This document shows positions 10,251 to 20,880 of a DNA stretch of 64,000 nucleotides, piece after piece. The translations under genes were made by a program, and so were the position numbers. Below the pieces are notes generated by a model. That model saw nothing but the letters and a program-made list of their open reading frames with translations. It made no database searches and was not told the origin of the DNA. How positions within the stretch are numbered: position 1 is the stretch's first letter; each line of letters begins with the position of its first letter. The stretch is from Forficula auricularia (lineage: Eukaryota > Arthropoda > Insecta > Dermaptera > Forficulidae). The stretch lies in the NCBI GenBank assembly GCA_024734495.1, contig JALMQS010000070.1, forward strand, positions 19,889,533-19,953,532, given 5' to 3'.

Positions 10251-10904
10251 AACCAAAAAATCTATAATTCAGAAAAGTTTTATGTAAAAACATGTTGATT
10301 TACCTTTTTCTGTTTTACTAGCTGAACATATTTAACTGGATAGAAGAATAGAGGCAGTCGAACCTTTTGCATGAATGGCTTTGACCTCTTGTCAACCCAT
10401 TCGGGGGTGCGTTTGTTAAAAATTCTTTTTAAGCATTTCTTCTTAAAATTGATGATAAAGTAACATAAAAATCTAAAAAAGAAATAACAAAGAGTAGACG
10501 AAATAAAAACAATAGTTTTATAGATATGGATCATGACAAATCAGTTTTCTACATTACATTTCAGGGTTTTTGAGAACTATTAGGTTAATGATTTCACTGC
10601 TTATCTATTAAAGTTCAAACGTAATAACCGATTTCTAGATCTAATTTCATTCAATGATACTTGTTGCAGATTGGTACATGATGGAGTTGGTTGCCTTGAC
10701 GTGAATCTAAATCTGGTGTCAAGCTATTGGTTGCATTATAGTTATTTCTAAATAACAGAACCACTTTTTATTTCCATAGAATCAGATATTCCATACAGTA
10801 TTATTTTATGTAAATTGGATGAAAAAATATAAACTTATTCAAAACGCGGTAATGGTTTAACAATTTTTGTCAGCTAATCTTTTGAGATGAAAAATTTTAT
10901 TATT
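10251..10904. other. AT-rich, nothing recognised
   Basis: No repeat partner, terminal repeat or plausible protein was seen on either strand. Confidence 0.3.
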
Positions 10905-11345
10905 TGATTAAAACAGGAATAGTAGGGAATTGGAAAATAAATTAAAAACAGAGTTTTTTTATCAAATGGGCCAGACGTTTCGTGAATTTATTTCGACTTC
11001 TTCAGTGACCCATTTTATCACTCTTTGTCAAACGACAATTCCACTATGCGATGAAACATCTTTAATCTTTTTTATTATAACTTCAATACATTATTGGGGT
11101 CAATTATTCAACAATCTTGAACCTTTTAACAAATAAAAAATAAAAATTCTTATAAAAAATCCTTTATGCTGTTTTTAGTTTTAAACAGACAAAGAGTGAT
11201 AAAATGGGCCACTGAGGAAGTCGAAATAAATCGACGAAACGTCTGGCCCATTTGATAAAAACTCTGTTTTTTATTTATTGTCCAATTCCCTGCTATTCCT
11301 GTTTTAATTAATAGTTATTATGGATCCGAGTGATATACCGTTTGA
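10905..11345. mobile_element. Foldback family F3, copy A, with hammerhead-like hairpins
   Basis: Arms at about 10912-11025 and 11195-11310 carry AAACAGAGTTTTT, ATGGGCCAGACGTTTCG and the hairpin (minus 10977-11005, plus 11212-11240). The plus hairpin reads CUGAGGA-A-GUCG-loop-CGAC-GAAAC. A right-end leader (CTATTCCTGTTTTAATTAAT to GTGATATACCGTTT) is shared with copy B at 22480-22935. The spacer between the arms is in the opposite orientation in the two copies. No coding content. Confidence 0.8.
11212..11240 (+). ncRNA. Hammerhead-like hairpin (F3)
   Basis: Core CUGAGGA, one A, four-base-pair stem GUCG/CGAC around AAAUAAAU, then GAAACGUC. In copy B (22800-22827) the stem has become GUUG/UGAC and can still pair with two wobbles, although there the core C-U-G has mutated to CUC. 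Confidence 0.4.
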
Positions 11346-11408
11346 TTATTTATTTTTCTATGATAAATTAATTAAAAATGCATTTATTATTAGTTATATA
11401 AAAAGATT

Positions 11409-11937
11409 TTAAGGTAGTTCTTTCACAAATTTTAAAATTCAAGAACTCTTTGAAACATATCGAAAATATAAGTCATTAAAAGCATAATAAACGCACTGTT
11501 AAAATTTGAAGACGATTTACCACACAAAACATGAAATAATTGCAATTAAAAATGAAATTTTTTACATACCTATGGTAGATTGGGAAAGGGTGGGAAAATA
11601 TTAATTATTTTATTTTTTTCATTGAAAGACTTTCACCAACTTGATGAAAAACTAATATTTGTTATAATAAAATATTCGGAGTAACTTAAAAAAAAATTGA
11701 AATTATTTACTTCGTAGTTTTGATAAAAAAAATATAAAAATATTTGGCGTTTATTTTTAGTGGAGGGGATATAATATCAATGGCTTGGAAACGATCCATT
11801 CATAAAGAGAATATAGTAGTGTAAAAAGTACAGTCACGTTAAAAAACATATCCTAAAATTTTATCACCATTCATAGGTATAGAGTGGTTACGAGGCTAAA
11901 ACTTTTTGTCTGAATTGTCGCGAAAGAACTACCTTAA
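11409..11937 (+). mobile_element. TTAAGGTAGTTCTTTC MITE, copy 1
   Basis: Ends are TTAAGGTAGTTCTTTC and its inverse GAAAGAACTACCTTAA, with TTAA at both termini. Other copies are at 25775-26290 (plus), 33815-34333 (minus) and 63075-63345 (minus, shortened). Shared interior landmarks are AAATTCAAGAA, GAAGACGATTTAC, GGAAAGGGTGG, GAGTAACTTAAAAAAA and CTTGGAAACGATCCATTCAT. It is non-coding and about 529 bp long. The TTAA ends are suggestive of piggyBac-like targeting but the termini are not typical, so the superfamily is open. Confidence 0.75.
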
Positions 11938-11962
11938 GACATTTTAATTCAATATTATTAGA

Positions 11963-12217
11963 GATTTTACCAGGGCAACCCCAAACACAGGGCTAAATGG
12001 GCTATAGCCCCGGGGCGTAAGCATTTTGGGGCGGCAATTTTTATTCATGTTATAATTTTTTGTTATTATTAGTTATTTGGTCATTAGTTAATATTATTCA
12101 AAATCTTTTTATGACAAAAATAACCAAATAACCTGTTCTAAATGAAATAGAAAATATTATATGAATGCATATACAAAAGGGGCATGCCGAATATCTTAGG
12201 ACGGCCCTGGATTTTAC
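11963..12217. mobile_element. hAT-type MITE with 8-bp TSD GATTTTAC
   Basis: The body is 11971-12209 (239 bp), starting CAGGGCAACC and ending CGGCCCTG. Direct repeats GATTTTAC at 11963-11970 and 12210-12217 are identical. The interior contains GCTATAGCCCCGGGGCGTAA and no reading frame worth noting. Confidence 0.8.
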
Positions 12218-12334
12218 ATAAAATCACGTGAATCGAAACGTCTCGAAAAGATGAATGAATTGATAATTGTGCTCGTGTAAATATAAGACCAGCTTGGTAA
12301 AAAAGTACAGTACAACAAAAAGTATCATCATTCA

Positions 12335-12925
12335 ATAGGTGTGTCGAAAAACTGATATTTTTTTAAAAAACATTTTAGTTCAAAAAGTTGCCTATTGTAA
12401 TAAGAACAACGGCATAGAAGAAATTCAAAATCGGTTAACATCATCCGCTCGGTGAATCACTTTAAACTTATGAAAATTTGCAAAAATCACGATTTTTTTG
12501 TAATTTTTTCTATTAGTTAAATTTCTTATGCTTGTTTTATGGTTTAAATAACCTACATAAATTGAATTCTTGATCAATAATATATTTTACGTTCGCGCAA
12601 CATCTTAGAAAAATTCTATTTTTTCAAAGATGTTACGCGAACGTAAAAAAGTATATTATTGATCAGAATTTAATTTATTTAGGTTATTTAAACCATAAAA
12701 CAAACATAAAAAACTAGTGTGATTATTTAAAAAATTTTAGCTAATAGAAAAAAATTACAAAAATATCGTGATTTTTGCAAATTTTCATAAGTTTAAAGTT
12801 TGATGGTCGAGTGGATGATGTTAACCGATTTTAATTTGTTTTATGCCGTTGTTCTTATTACAATAGGCAACTTTTCCGCACTAAAGTATTTTCGAAAAAA
12901 AAATTCAGTTTTTTCGACCCACCCA
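12335..12925. mobile_element. Palindromic MITE with GGGTGGGTCGAAAA ends
   Basis: Left end GGTGTGTCGAAAAACTGA, right end the inverse of GGGTGGGTCGAAAAAACTGA. Arms of about 290 bp are complementary through the centre, where GATGTTACGCGAACGTAAAA faces its complement. A half copy is at 10058. No protein. Confidence 0.75.
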
Positions 12926-12950
12926 ACTATTCAATTCAAGTTCTATTAGA

Positions 12951-14348
12951 GAATCTTGAGTTGTTTACCAAAAAAGAAATTAGTCTTTTTGATTTTAAGT
13001 CGATTCTTCCACGTTATCAGTAGAGGTTGTCATTAATAGTCAAAACATCAAAAATGGAATGCAATAAGGTTATTCCGCTAGTATTAGATAAGAATCGATC
13101 GTTATTTTTGATTTTAAGCCGATTCCTCCATGTCTTTAGCAATGGTTACCAATAATAATCGAAACGTCAAAAACCTAATGTAGAATTGTTATTCCTCAAG
13201 TATTAGATCAGAATCAATCGCTATTTTTGATTTTAAATCGATTCCTCTATGTCTTCAGCAATGGTTACCAATAAAAACCGAAACGTCAAAAATCCAATAA
13301 AGAATTGTTATTCCTCAAGTATTACATCAGAATCAATCACTATTTTTGATTTTAACTCGATTCCTCCATGTCTTCAGCAATGGTTACCAATAAAAACCGA
13401 AACGTCAAAAATCCAATATAGAATGGTTATTCCTCAAGTACTAGATGAGAATCAATCACTATTTTTGATTTTAAATTGATTCCTCTATGTCTTCAGCAAT
13501 GGTTACCAATAAAAACCGAAACGTCAAAATCCAATATAGAATGGTTATTCCTCAAGTATTAGATCAGAATCAATCACTATTTTTGATTTTAAGTCGATTC
13601 CTCTATGTCTTCAGCAAAGGTAACGGATAAAAAAACAACGCAGTTGCTATGGTTACTTATAAAATTTCCTCCCAAATTTTTATCATTTCACAGCGAGAAG
13701 CCTAACCATTCTTACTTAAGCAAGTTTAAAAGAGCTATATTACCGATCAAATGAATAAATTTTAAAGTTTTTTTAAATTTTTGGTAAAATAAGGAATTTA
13801 AAAAAGTACTATCTTACTCTAGAGTAAAGTACTTTAAAATATACTTTTACTAAAAACTTTATTTAACCTTTTTTGTTGTCCCCAAGATACTTAATTAGGA
13901 TATTAAATTTCATCAAAATTGGTTAAGTCATTTTTCAAGATATTTAGAAAAAACTAAAAAAGTACTGAAATAAAGTACTAATGTTTGTGGGCCGATATGT
14001 ACCAAAAACTAATCAGCGCTTCATTTTGTTAAAATAATGGTAGGTTTTCAATTTCATTTCAATCGGTGCAAAGGTGTGGAAAAATCGTGGACGAAAAAAC
14101 GATAACATCCATCCATCCATCCATCCGCACGCACTTCTAAAAAAATGGCACTTTTTGGCCTCTCGACGAGACCCCCAGGTAATTTTTGGCAAAATCGTCA
14201 CGTGCTAAAATTCAACCTAATTGAATACTACAATTTGTGACCTTAATTGAGTCCATGGGTTCCGTAGTCTTTACCTGAGGATCCTTTGAAGTCCTGCTTG
14301 GCGCGAGACTACGCTTACAATACTTTACCCATGCTTCGCATTGATAAA
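12951..14348 (-). repeat. Right arm of the ~12-kb inverted repeat
   Basis: Reverse complement of 2175-3338, from CTTGAGTTGTTTACCAAAAA inward to the ACTTTACCCATGCTTCGCAT end. Length exceeds the left arm mainly because the internal ~119-bp tandem repeat has about two extra units (units near 13045, 13160, 13280, 13399, 13516). A (CCAT)n tract at 14106-14126 mirrors the left arm. Confidence 0.8.
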
Positions 14349-15045
14349 AGTGAAAAAACCATGCCACTTTAAGGTATGTGAGTTTGACTCCTCACACTTA
14401 AACGTATATTTTGTTGTTATTATTGTTCTCTCCTAGTAGACTAGATTTTAGATTAAAAAAAAATTAAAATGAAAATTCATTTTAAATATGTTATTATAAT
14501 TCTTAATTACTTCCGAGTCAGAATGAAGGAAAATTTTTTCAAATTGTCTTAAGAATTAAGATAACGATCGCTCCCGAGGCATTCAAGCAGCGAGATTCGC
14601 TCGCATGTAAAACTTATCTACATAACAACTGTAAACTTTAGAAAACTATGTAAAAAGTAGATGTAAATTCCAGTCGCCATAAGTTAGATTGCCCCCCCCC
14701 CCCCCAGAGAGGGGCCATGGACCTGCAAATGCCTTAATTGAATTTATAACTTAATTGACCTGTTAGTTTTTAATGAGCATTTTCAGAGCAACGAGATTTA
14801 TATGAGAGACGGCTTTTCGGTTGAGCGCCGAACCGCCTGGACCTCTTCTTCATCTTGACCCCCCTCCAGTTAGATCTAGTCTCCACATAGAACTCGCTCA
14901 GGCCTTGTCAAGGATTAATACCGGAAAAAGACCATTCTAAATAAAATCTATAGAACCACAAAACTTAATTCTAGATTTATTATAATTATTAAAATCGTAT
15001 AGCTATATATGAATGGGTTTATCAGACAAAGAAAAAAATCTAAAC
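14349..15045. other. Unassigned, with poly-C tract
   Basis: Contains a run of 13 C at about 14693-14705 and a GC-richer part at 14790-14930. No plausible protein and no repeat partner seen. Confidence 0.3.
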
Positions 15046-15049
15046 CAGG

Positions 15050-15260
15050 GCTGTCCAACTCGTGCCCCGCGGGCCGAATGCGGCTCAGTACTGCAATGAG
15101 TATAGGCCAACATAAAATAATAAATGATTAATGTAAAGATTTAAGCATCTTTTTTGAGTTTCTGATATGCAATGTAAAAATATTTCTACTAAAATCTTTG
15201 ATTTGTTTCCTAAATAAAAATAAATTCACTTTTCAATAAAATAATAAATTTCAATAAAAC
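15050..15260 (+). mobile_element. hAT-type end plus CTGATATGCAATGTAAAAAT repeat
   Basis: CAGGGCTGTCCAACTCGTG followed by CCCGCGGGCC is a typical hAT terminus. From 15162 the sequence CTGATATGCAATGTAAAAAT begins a dispersed tail also present at 21430 and 46066/46317. At 21288 the same tail again follows a hAT-like terminus (CAGTGTTTCTTAAAGTGTG), so the two parts probably belong to one element family. Confidence 0.5.
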
Positions 15261-15612
15261 ATTCAGATTTATATGTGAGAGATATATTTATTCCCTTTTT
15301 AGAAATATGAATGTACATTTGTACAATACGTGAAGCTTTTTTCAAGAATAAAATTCACTAAAAGCAAAACTATAAGCTCAATTATATAAGATAAAAAAAT
15401 AATTGAGTTTCGAATATTTAAAAATTCTTCTTCTTCTCATATTTTCATTTTCTAAAAATATTTATTATTTCAGTAACTTATATGCTACGACACTAACCAA
15501 GTCTACAAAGTTTTCTAGAACAATTACAATTAATTGATAATTTCTCTCTCTTTGCTAAATCTTGTTAGGACTTGTATTTTAGATCTTTGCACGTTCTTAC
15601 ATATCAATAGAT

Positions 15613-15849
15613 CCGTGGCCTTTAAAAAAAAAATTATCATTCCTCATATCCTTCTGTAATTTAACTTTTCACATTTTTAGTCAGGTATTATTATATCCGT
15701 GGCCTTTAAAAAAAAAATTATCATTCCTCATATCCTTCTGTAATTTAACTTTTCACATTTTTAGTCAGGTATTATTATATCCGTGGCCTTTAAAAAAAAA
15801 ATTATCATTCCTCATATCCTTCTGTAATGTAACTTTTCACATTTTTTAC
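15613..15849 (+). repeat. 84-bp tandem repeat, ~2.8 units
   Basis: Units start at 15613, 15697 and 15781 with CCGTGGCCTTTAAAAAAAAA and include CATATCCTTCTGTAAT and TCACATTTTTAGTCAGG. The exact 84-bp spacing and near-identity show recent amplification. Confidence 0.9.
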
Positions 15850-16365
15850 TTTACCATACAGGGTCAAGGGCGGATCCAGGAATTTTTTATGGGGGGGGGG
15901 GGGGGAATTAAAAAAATATTCCCATCGCTATATAGAATATAACAATATTTTTATTTTAGTATGAAATTCAATTAATTAATGTTTATTTACAAGAAACATA
16001 TTACTTTTATACTAGGAGTGGTACCAGAATTTCAATTTGGGGGGGGGGGGGGCAGTACATGACATGAAATTTTTTGAAATTTCTGGCTTCAAAAGTAGTT
16101 TTTAGAGGCGATTTTGACCCTCTGTAAAATTAAAAATATACAAAAAGAGCGCATGAAGAAAGGGAAAATATACAGAGTTACCTATTAAATAATTATAATA
16201 TTAAATTATTATAATATACTTCGACTATAGTTCGCTAATTGAGTTTTTCATATTTATATACTAAGTTTATAATGAAATTACTCATGTACATATATATATT
16301 TGAATGATTGTTTGTATGGTGGTTAATAAATTGGTTGAGACTACTAATAGTCCAGACAAATTACG
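15850..16365. other. Poly-G bearing hAT-like fragments
   Basis: AGGGCGGATCCAGGAATTTT followed by a run of about 14 G (15890-15905) and a second G run at 16039-16053 preceded by AGTGGTACCAG. Both resemble hAT-element ends followed by G-tracts. The element at 51627 has the same layout, with complete ends. Boundaries are not resolved here. Confidence 0.4.
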
Positions 16366-17185
16366 ATTTGAAAAGGAAATAATTCCAGGTAAAGATTTTA
16401 ATGCTGGAATACCTTTATTGGTACTCCAATATTACTACCCTAAGTTTTCTCCAAAATCTGTGTTGTGGAATTTTTTCTACGCGCCTCAAAATGAGAAAAT
16501 TTCCGAGATTTTTCAGTTTTTCTTGAATAACTCTAAAACGGCTTATCAAATCAAAAAATATCTATTAGATAAATTAAAGCTCTTTAAATTACGCGTCAAA
16601 TAATACCAATTTCATCTATTTAGGTTAAGTAGAACCGGTACCAGCGCTTGGCGAAAAACAGCCCCCGGGATCACTTTTGAATATCCCTAAAACTCGTACT
16701 TTTTTCGATTTTTCCCCCATTTTGACCATGAAGGTGCAGGTTTTCGACAAAGACGACTCTATACATTTTTAAACTAGATTAAATTTGCTACAATTTAAAC
16801 AAAGGTTCATCTTAATTGGATAATGGTAACCCGTGCCGCAATGAGGTTGAAATTTGCAGTTTTTTGCACAAAATCGCAGTTTTTCCTTCATAAAATGAAA
16901 ACCAGTCATCCTAGAAACTTGATTTCTGTCTCATTCTCTAGTAAATTTTGTTGACTTGAACGTTTACTTAGACCTCTTTTTTGATAAAACTCTTATATTT
17001 ATAGATATTCCGATTTGATAAGCCGTTTTAGAGTTATCAGGAAAAACAGAAAACTCCGGAATTTTCTCATTTTGTGGCGCATAGAAATATTTCCACAGCA
17101 CAGATTTGAGGGGAAAACTTAGGGTAGTATTATTGAAGTACCAATAAAGGTATTTCAGCAATAATTACCGGGAATCATTTCCTGT
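16366..17185. repeat. Inverted-repeat element with ~200-bp arms
   Basis: Arms 16370-16565 and 16975-17182 are inverted copies: GGAATACCTTTATTGGTACT with CTAAGTTTTCTCC and CTCAAAATGAGAAAATT on the left match complements on the right. The intervening 16640-16900 contains a dispersed segment (TTTTTCGATTTTTCCCCCAT) seen again at 18630-18775. Short open frames in the arms are incidental. Confidence 0.65.
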
Positions 17186-17236
17186 TTATGCCATTTTTTC
17201 ACGTAATTTGCATGTACTATTATATTAATATAAAAA

Positions 17237-18122
17237 TAAGGCACCTCATTCCTGTGACTACTCGCGCGCACTTGGTAATTTCATTGATCATGCCAATATT
17301 TGATTATTGTTGTCTCGTGTGTGGGGACGTCTCTGGGGTCCGCGCGGCTCGGCTTGATGTTGCGATGAATTCATGCGTACGGTTCATTTTTGATGTCCCG
17401 AGACATGCGCGTATTACGCCATATTACGGTCGGCTTGGCTGGCTTAGGGCTTCCCAGAGACGCCTCTACGTGCTTGGCAGGTTCATTTTCAAACTATTCA
17501 GCACATTTCACCCCAAATACATATACAACATGTTCACTTTCAAATCATCCATCCATAATCGGGTATTAAGAGCTGACGGCAGACTAATCCATATTCCAAA
17601 TCATCGTACTGAGATCGCCACTAGATCCTTTGTCGTCAGCTCGGCTCGGTTGTGGAATACATTGCCATTAAATATCCGAACATCGCTTTCAACATCATCT
17701 TTTCATCGCTCACTCAGGGTGCATCTTCTCGGGGGAGCTGGGTTGGAGTAATGTGTCACTGGTCTATTCGCCTGCTAGTGCTGACTCTGGGTTACTCACT
17801 GGGCTGGGAGAGTCTTGCTCATTTAAATCTTACTATATACCTATATTCTTTCTGTTTATCATTTAAATCTTGCTATATACCTGTATTCATTCTGTTTCTC
17901 ATTTAAATGTTACTATATGTATGTATTCTTTCTGTTTGCTCATTTAAATGTTATATATGTTATATACCTGTATTCTTTCTGTTTCTCATTTAAATGTTAT
18001 ATATGTTATGTTTCCTTACTTAAATGTTACTATTTGTATATATATTCTTTCTGTTTCTGCTCTACGAGGTAGCCACCTCAGAGCATTGTTTTAAATAAAT
18101 AAATAAATAAAATAAATAAATA
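17237..18122 (+). pseudogene. Non-LTR retrotransposon, RT C-terminal end and 3' UTR
   Basis: The open frame to 17751 encodes the C-terminal end of a jockey/CR1-like RT protein. It reads HLIPVTTRAHLVISLIMPIFDYC, and later ATRSFVVSSARLWNTLPLNI, a hallmark of LINE C-termini (RLWN.LP..IR). The true element probably starts near 17237, since upstream sequence belongs to the inverted-repeat element. After the stop a ~40-bp repeat fills the UTR (17817-18056) and the element ends in a TAAA-type tail (18092-18122). The endonuclease and RT catalytic domains are missing, so it is 5'-truncated and inactive. Confidence 0.75.
17817..18056 (+). repeat. ~40-bp tandem repeat in LINE 3' UTR
   Basis: About six degenerate units containing TCATTTAAATSTTACTATAT and TTCTTTCTGTTT. 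It lies between the LINE stop codon and its A-rich tail. Confidence 0.75.
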
Positions 18123-18404
18123 ATGTAAAATAGATATTTTTTTAAAATTAAAAAATCTTAATTACAGCTTCTTTTAAAATGAATGCCACTATTTTATTCT
18201 ATAATCTACTTATGAAAATTGAATAATATATTGTAAATAAAAACTTTTGAATTGAAAAAAAAATCATGATATCCCAACAGCCATCGAAGGTAACAGTAAT
18301 TACATATTTTGAACAAAACAAATCCTTGCTAGCCCAGAAGCTTAGTATATCGGGGGGGGGGGGTGTTTCCAGCTTACATTAATTGCGGGAAAATATTTTT
18401 TTTC

Positions 18405-18779
18405 TAGGATCGCTTGGTATGGTGTGGGTATGCCAAATCTAAGTTTGCGACCTCGAAAGTGTGGGGGACAACTTTTTTTCAGTTTTTCGCTTATAACTCG
18501 AAAACAGTTCATATTTTGTAAATAACCGTCCTATAGTAAATTAAAGAAGACAAAATTTCGAGAATTAATCCAGTCGTTCGATTTTTTATGAAGATTCAAA
18601 AAACACGAGATCATTTTTGAATATCCCTAAAACTCGCACTTTTTTCGATTTTTTTCCTATTTTGACCATGAAAGAGCACATTTTTGGCAGACGACTCTAG
18701 ACATTTTTAAACTAGATAGAATTTGCTACAATTAAAACAAAGTTTAATTTTAATTGGATAATGGTTACCCGTTTTTTTT
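18405..18779. repeat. Mid-repetitive segment shared with 16640-16900 and 19790-19985
   Basis: CGCTTGGTATGGTGTGGGTA with TTCGCTTATAACTCGAAAAC recurs at 19817 and 19925; CCTATTTTGACCATGAAAG recurs at 16718. These shared blocks suggest fragments of one element interrupted by the tRNA-like foldback that follows. Confidence 0.55.
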
Positions 18780-19005
18780 ATTATAGACAAAAAGGATCAG
18801 CCGGGATTCGAACCCGGGATCTTCGCATGTGCGCTGCGATGCCTTTATAAGAGGTTTAGCTCTTATCCTCTTGGCCACCGATCCCTGAACCCAAGCCGAT
18901 ACTCAATGTCGGATATATTAATAATGGAATTTCATTTTTATTTAATCTTTTAATCGCTTCCTGATCCCGGGTTGGAATTCTGGCTGATCCTTTTTGTCTA
19001 TAATA
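18780..19005. repeat. Foldback with tRNA-like arms
   Basis: TTATAGACAAAAAGGATCAG at the left faces its complement CTGATCCTTTTTGTCTATAA at the right. Each end carries a tRNA-type T-arm (left CCGGGATTCGAACCCGG; right degenerate). The left copy is extended to a full tRNA-like body at 18794-18884. It looks like a tRNA-derived short element in inverted arrangement. Confidence 0.65.
18794..18884 (-). tRNA. tRNA-like sequence with long variable arm, probably pseudogene or SINE head
   Basis: Read on the minus strand, the 91-nt sequence has a complete 7-bp acceptor stem (one G-U pair), A-box TGGCCAAGAGG, a 5-bp variable-arm-like stem, and a perfect T-arm with B-box GGTTCGAATCC. The long variable arm is that of class II (Leu/Ser) tRNAs. 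The D stem is poorly paired, and the anticodon stem has only about three pairs around loop CTTATAA (apparent anticodon UAU). That disagrees with class II identity. Both internal Pol III boxes look intact. A functional tRNA is unlikely. Confidence 0.5.
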
Positions 19006-19114
19006 TAAAAATCTTTTCTTCGTTCCCTAATTTAATTACATATAATATTTATTTTGGCTAAATGGGCATCTATGTTCATTCCCGAGGCCAATAAAGAAAA
19101 GAAAAAAAAATATT

Positions 19115-19215
19115 TATTTACTCTTATGTTTATTAAAGATGTTTCACCTTGCACCAACACCACAATCTCTACTAATTGTTTTTCAAAAACTTTAACTTCA
19201 TTGCGGCAGGGACTA
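19115..19215 (-). repeat. Leader fragment of the GGTGAAACAT foldback family
   Basis: Read on the minus strand: TAGTAGAGATTGTGGTGTTG, GTGCAAGGTGAAACATCTTT and AATAAACATAAGAGTAAATA. The same leader heads the foldbacks at 20108, 35205 and 46575. Here it is alone. Confidence 0.65.
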
Positions 19216-19590
19216 CCGTTGTTCAATTAAGTTGAAACTTTGCATATCTAATTTTTTAGCCAATTGGCAACTATTATGGGGGCTGTTAGCACCGCAAAAA
19301 TTCGAAGTGTGGTTTCTAGTGACCACCTAATAAGCATAATTAACTTTTCCGCCAAAATTGACTATATTTGACGATCAATTGTGGCTAAACGGCTGAACCA
19401 ATTTCAACTTTATTAGTTCTATTTTATTTATTCTTTAACGTTATTTCTTTCATTTTGGTAAGAGTGAAATTTTCGGTAGATCTCATGGTTTTCGAGTTAC
19501 CTATAAGCAAAAATCTGAAAAAAGTCCAAAATTTTCGTGTTTTTAGGCCCTCAAAAATTTAGCACCAGCCAGAAACCGTTGCAAACTCAT

Positions 19591-19682
19591 TTACCCAGAC
19601 AGAAGGGAATATTGCTCCAAGGTTCCTGCATGGTTTAATAATGCAATGTAATATTGCTGCAACATTCATTTCTGTCTGGGTA
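19591..19682. mobile_element. 92-bp MITE with TTACCCAGACAGAA ends
   Basis: Ends TTACCCAGACAGAA and TTCTGTCTGGGTAA are exact inverted repeats of 14 bp. Inside, GAATATTGCTCCAA faces a partial complement. Too short to code. Confidence 0.75.
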
Positions 19683-20107
19683 ACTATTATTTGGGATGCC
19701 TAACGTCGATTAAAATTATTTCCACCTTGTGGATATTTATTAGCAAGCGCGGCCAGAGAGGATCCAAAAGTGGTTCAGCTTACATTAATTGCGGGGAAAA
19801 ATTTTTTTCTAGGAACGCTTGGTATGGTGTGGGTATGCCAAATCTAAGTTCGCGACCTCAAAAGTGTTGGGGACAACTTTTGGTGGCCGAAAAACCTCGA
19901 AATTTTAGGACTTTTTCCAGTTTTTTCACTTATAACTAGAAAACGGTCCATTTTTTGTAAATAACCCTCCTATTGTAAACAAGCTTTTCGTGCGAGTCAG
20001 TTTGTGCGTTGCCAAATTTTTGTAGACGTGCTAGCTCAAAAACTCGTGTGAATATCAAAACCAAAATTCATAGGTAGTTTTGAGATTAATTAGAGCTGAT
20101 TAGATTT

Positions 20108-20512
20108 TTAATTAGTAGAGATTGTGGAGTTGGTGCAAGGTGAAACATCTTTAATAAAGATAAGAGTAAATAAATATTATATTTAATAGTGATTTACTAT
20201 GAGTTGAGGATTCTTGATCACTTGTTTCACATTAAAATTAAAAAGATGTAAAAATTTTTCTTTTTTTTTCCATATATATCTATATTTCGGGCTATCAACC
20301 CATCTTCAGGAAGTACAGAAAATAAGAGTAAATAAATAGTTATTTTCTGTACTTCCTGAAGATGGGTTGATAGCCCGAAATATAGATATTGAAAAATAAA
20401 TTTTTTACATCTTTTAATTTTTTAATTTTAATGTGAAACAAGTGACCAAGAATCCTTAACTCATAGTAAATCAATATTAAATATAAAATTTATTTACTCT
20501 TAACTTTATGAT
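20108..20512. mobile_element. Foldback family F4 with GGTGAAACAT leader and hairpins
   Basis: A leader at 20110-20160 (GTGCAAGGTGAAACATCTTT) is followed by long arms (AGAGTAAATAAATATTATAT to TTTCACATTAAAATTAAAAA) with complement at 20390-20510. The inner ends carry the hairpin: minus 20284-20309, plus 20356-20381 (CUGAAGA-U-GGGUU/AGCCC-GAAAU). The sequence after GAAA can form AU-AUAG-AU, a two-pair stem III, then A. Non-coding. Confidence 0.75.
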
Positions 20513-20880
20513 TAGATTTTGGTGCATATCGACCCAAGATTAGGGGGGAAGGATTAAAATTTAATATGATAATATTTTTAAACTAAAAAAACAAGAAAAA
20601 TGAAATACTATACTATAAAATGAACCTATAATAACGAAAATATTTTTTTTCCTGGGGCCAAAATTAGGGGCGGGGGGGGGGGTCAAAAAATAAAAATCTA
20701 GGCCCTTATATCAAACAACCAAATTTTGTATTAATAATCACTGGGTCCCCAGTAGTTTAAAAATACAAAAACTCACCGCCCCCTAAATGATTATAAATAA
20801 TTTTATTAAATATTAAATATAAGAAAGGGGCCAGGGTATATGGTAAAGTCAAGTGGATGGTCACATCAGATCATTTTTAA
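20513..20880 (+). repeat. Minisatellite-element copy
   Basis: GATTAGATTTTGGTGCATAT start, poly-G run at about 20668, one to two 120-bp units, and the end GGTAAAGTCAAGTGGATGG then TCACATCAGA. Confidence 0.65.

Noticed and set aside
13249..13479. 76-codon frame with repeated peptide
   Set aside because: It is the translation of two tandem ~119-bp units in the right arm of the giant inverted repeat.
2175..14348. Polinton/Maverick element
   Set aside because: Long terminal inverted repeats fit, but no DNA polymerase B, integrase or capsid frames occur between them.
16304..16603. 99-codon frame
   Set aside because: It lies in one arm of an inverted-repeat element; the similar peptide at 16964-17161 is the other arm. 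No transposase motif.
18794..18884. Functional tRNA gene
   Set aside because: The D stem and anticodon stem pair poorly and the apparent anticodon disagrees with the class II variable arm.
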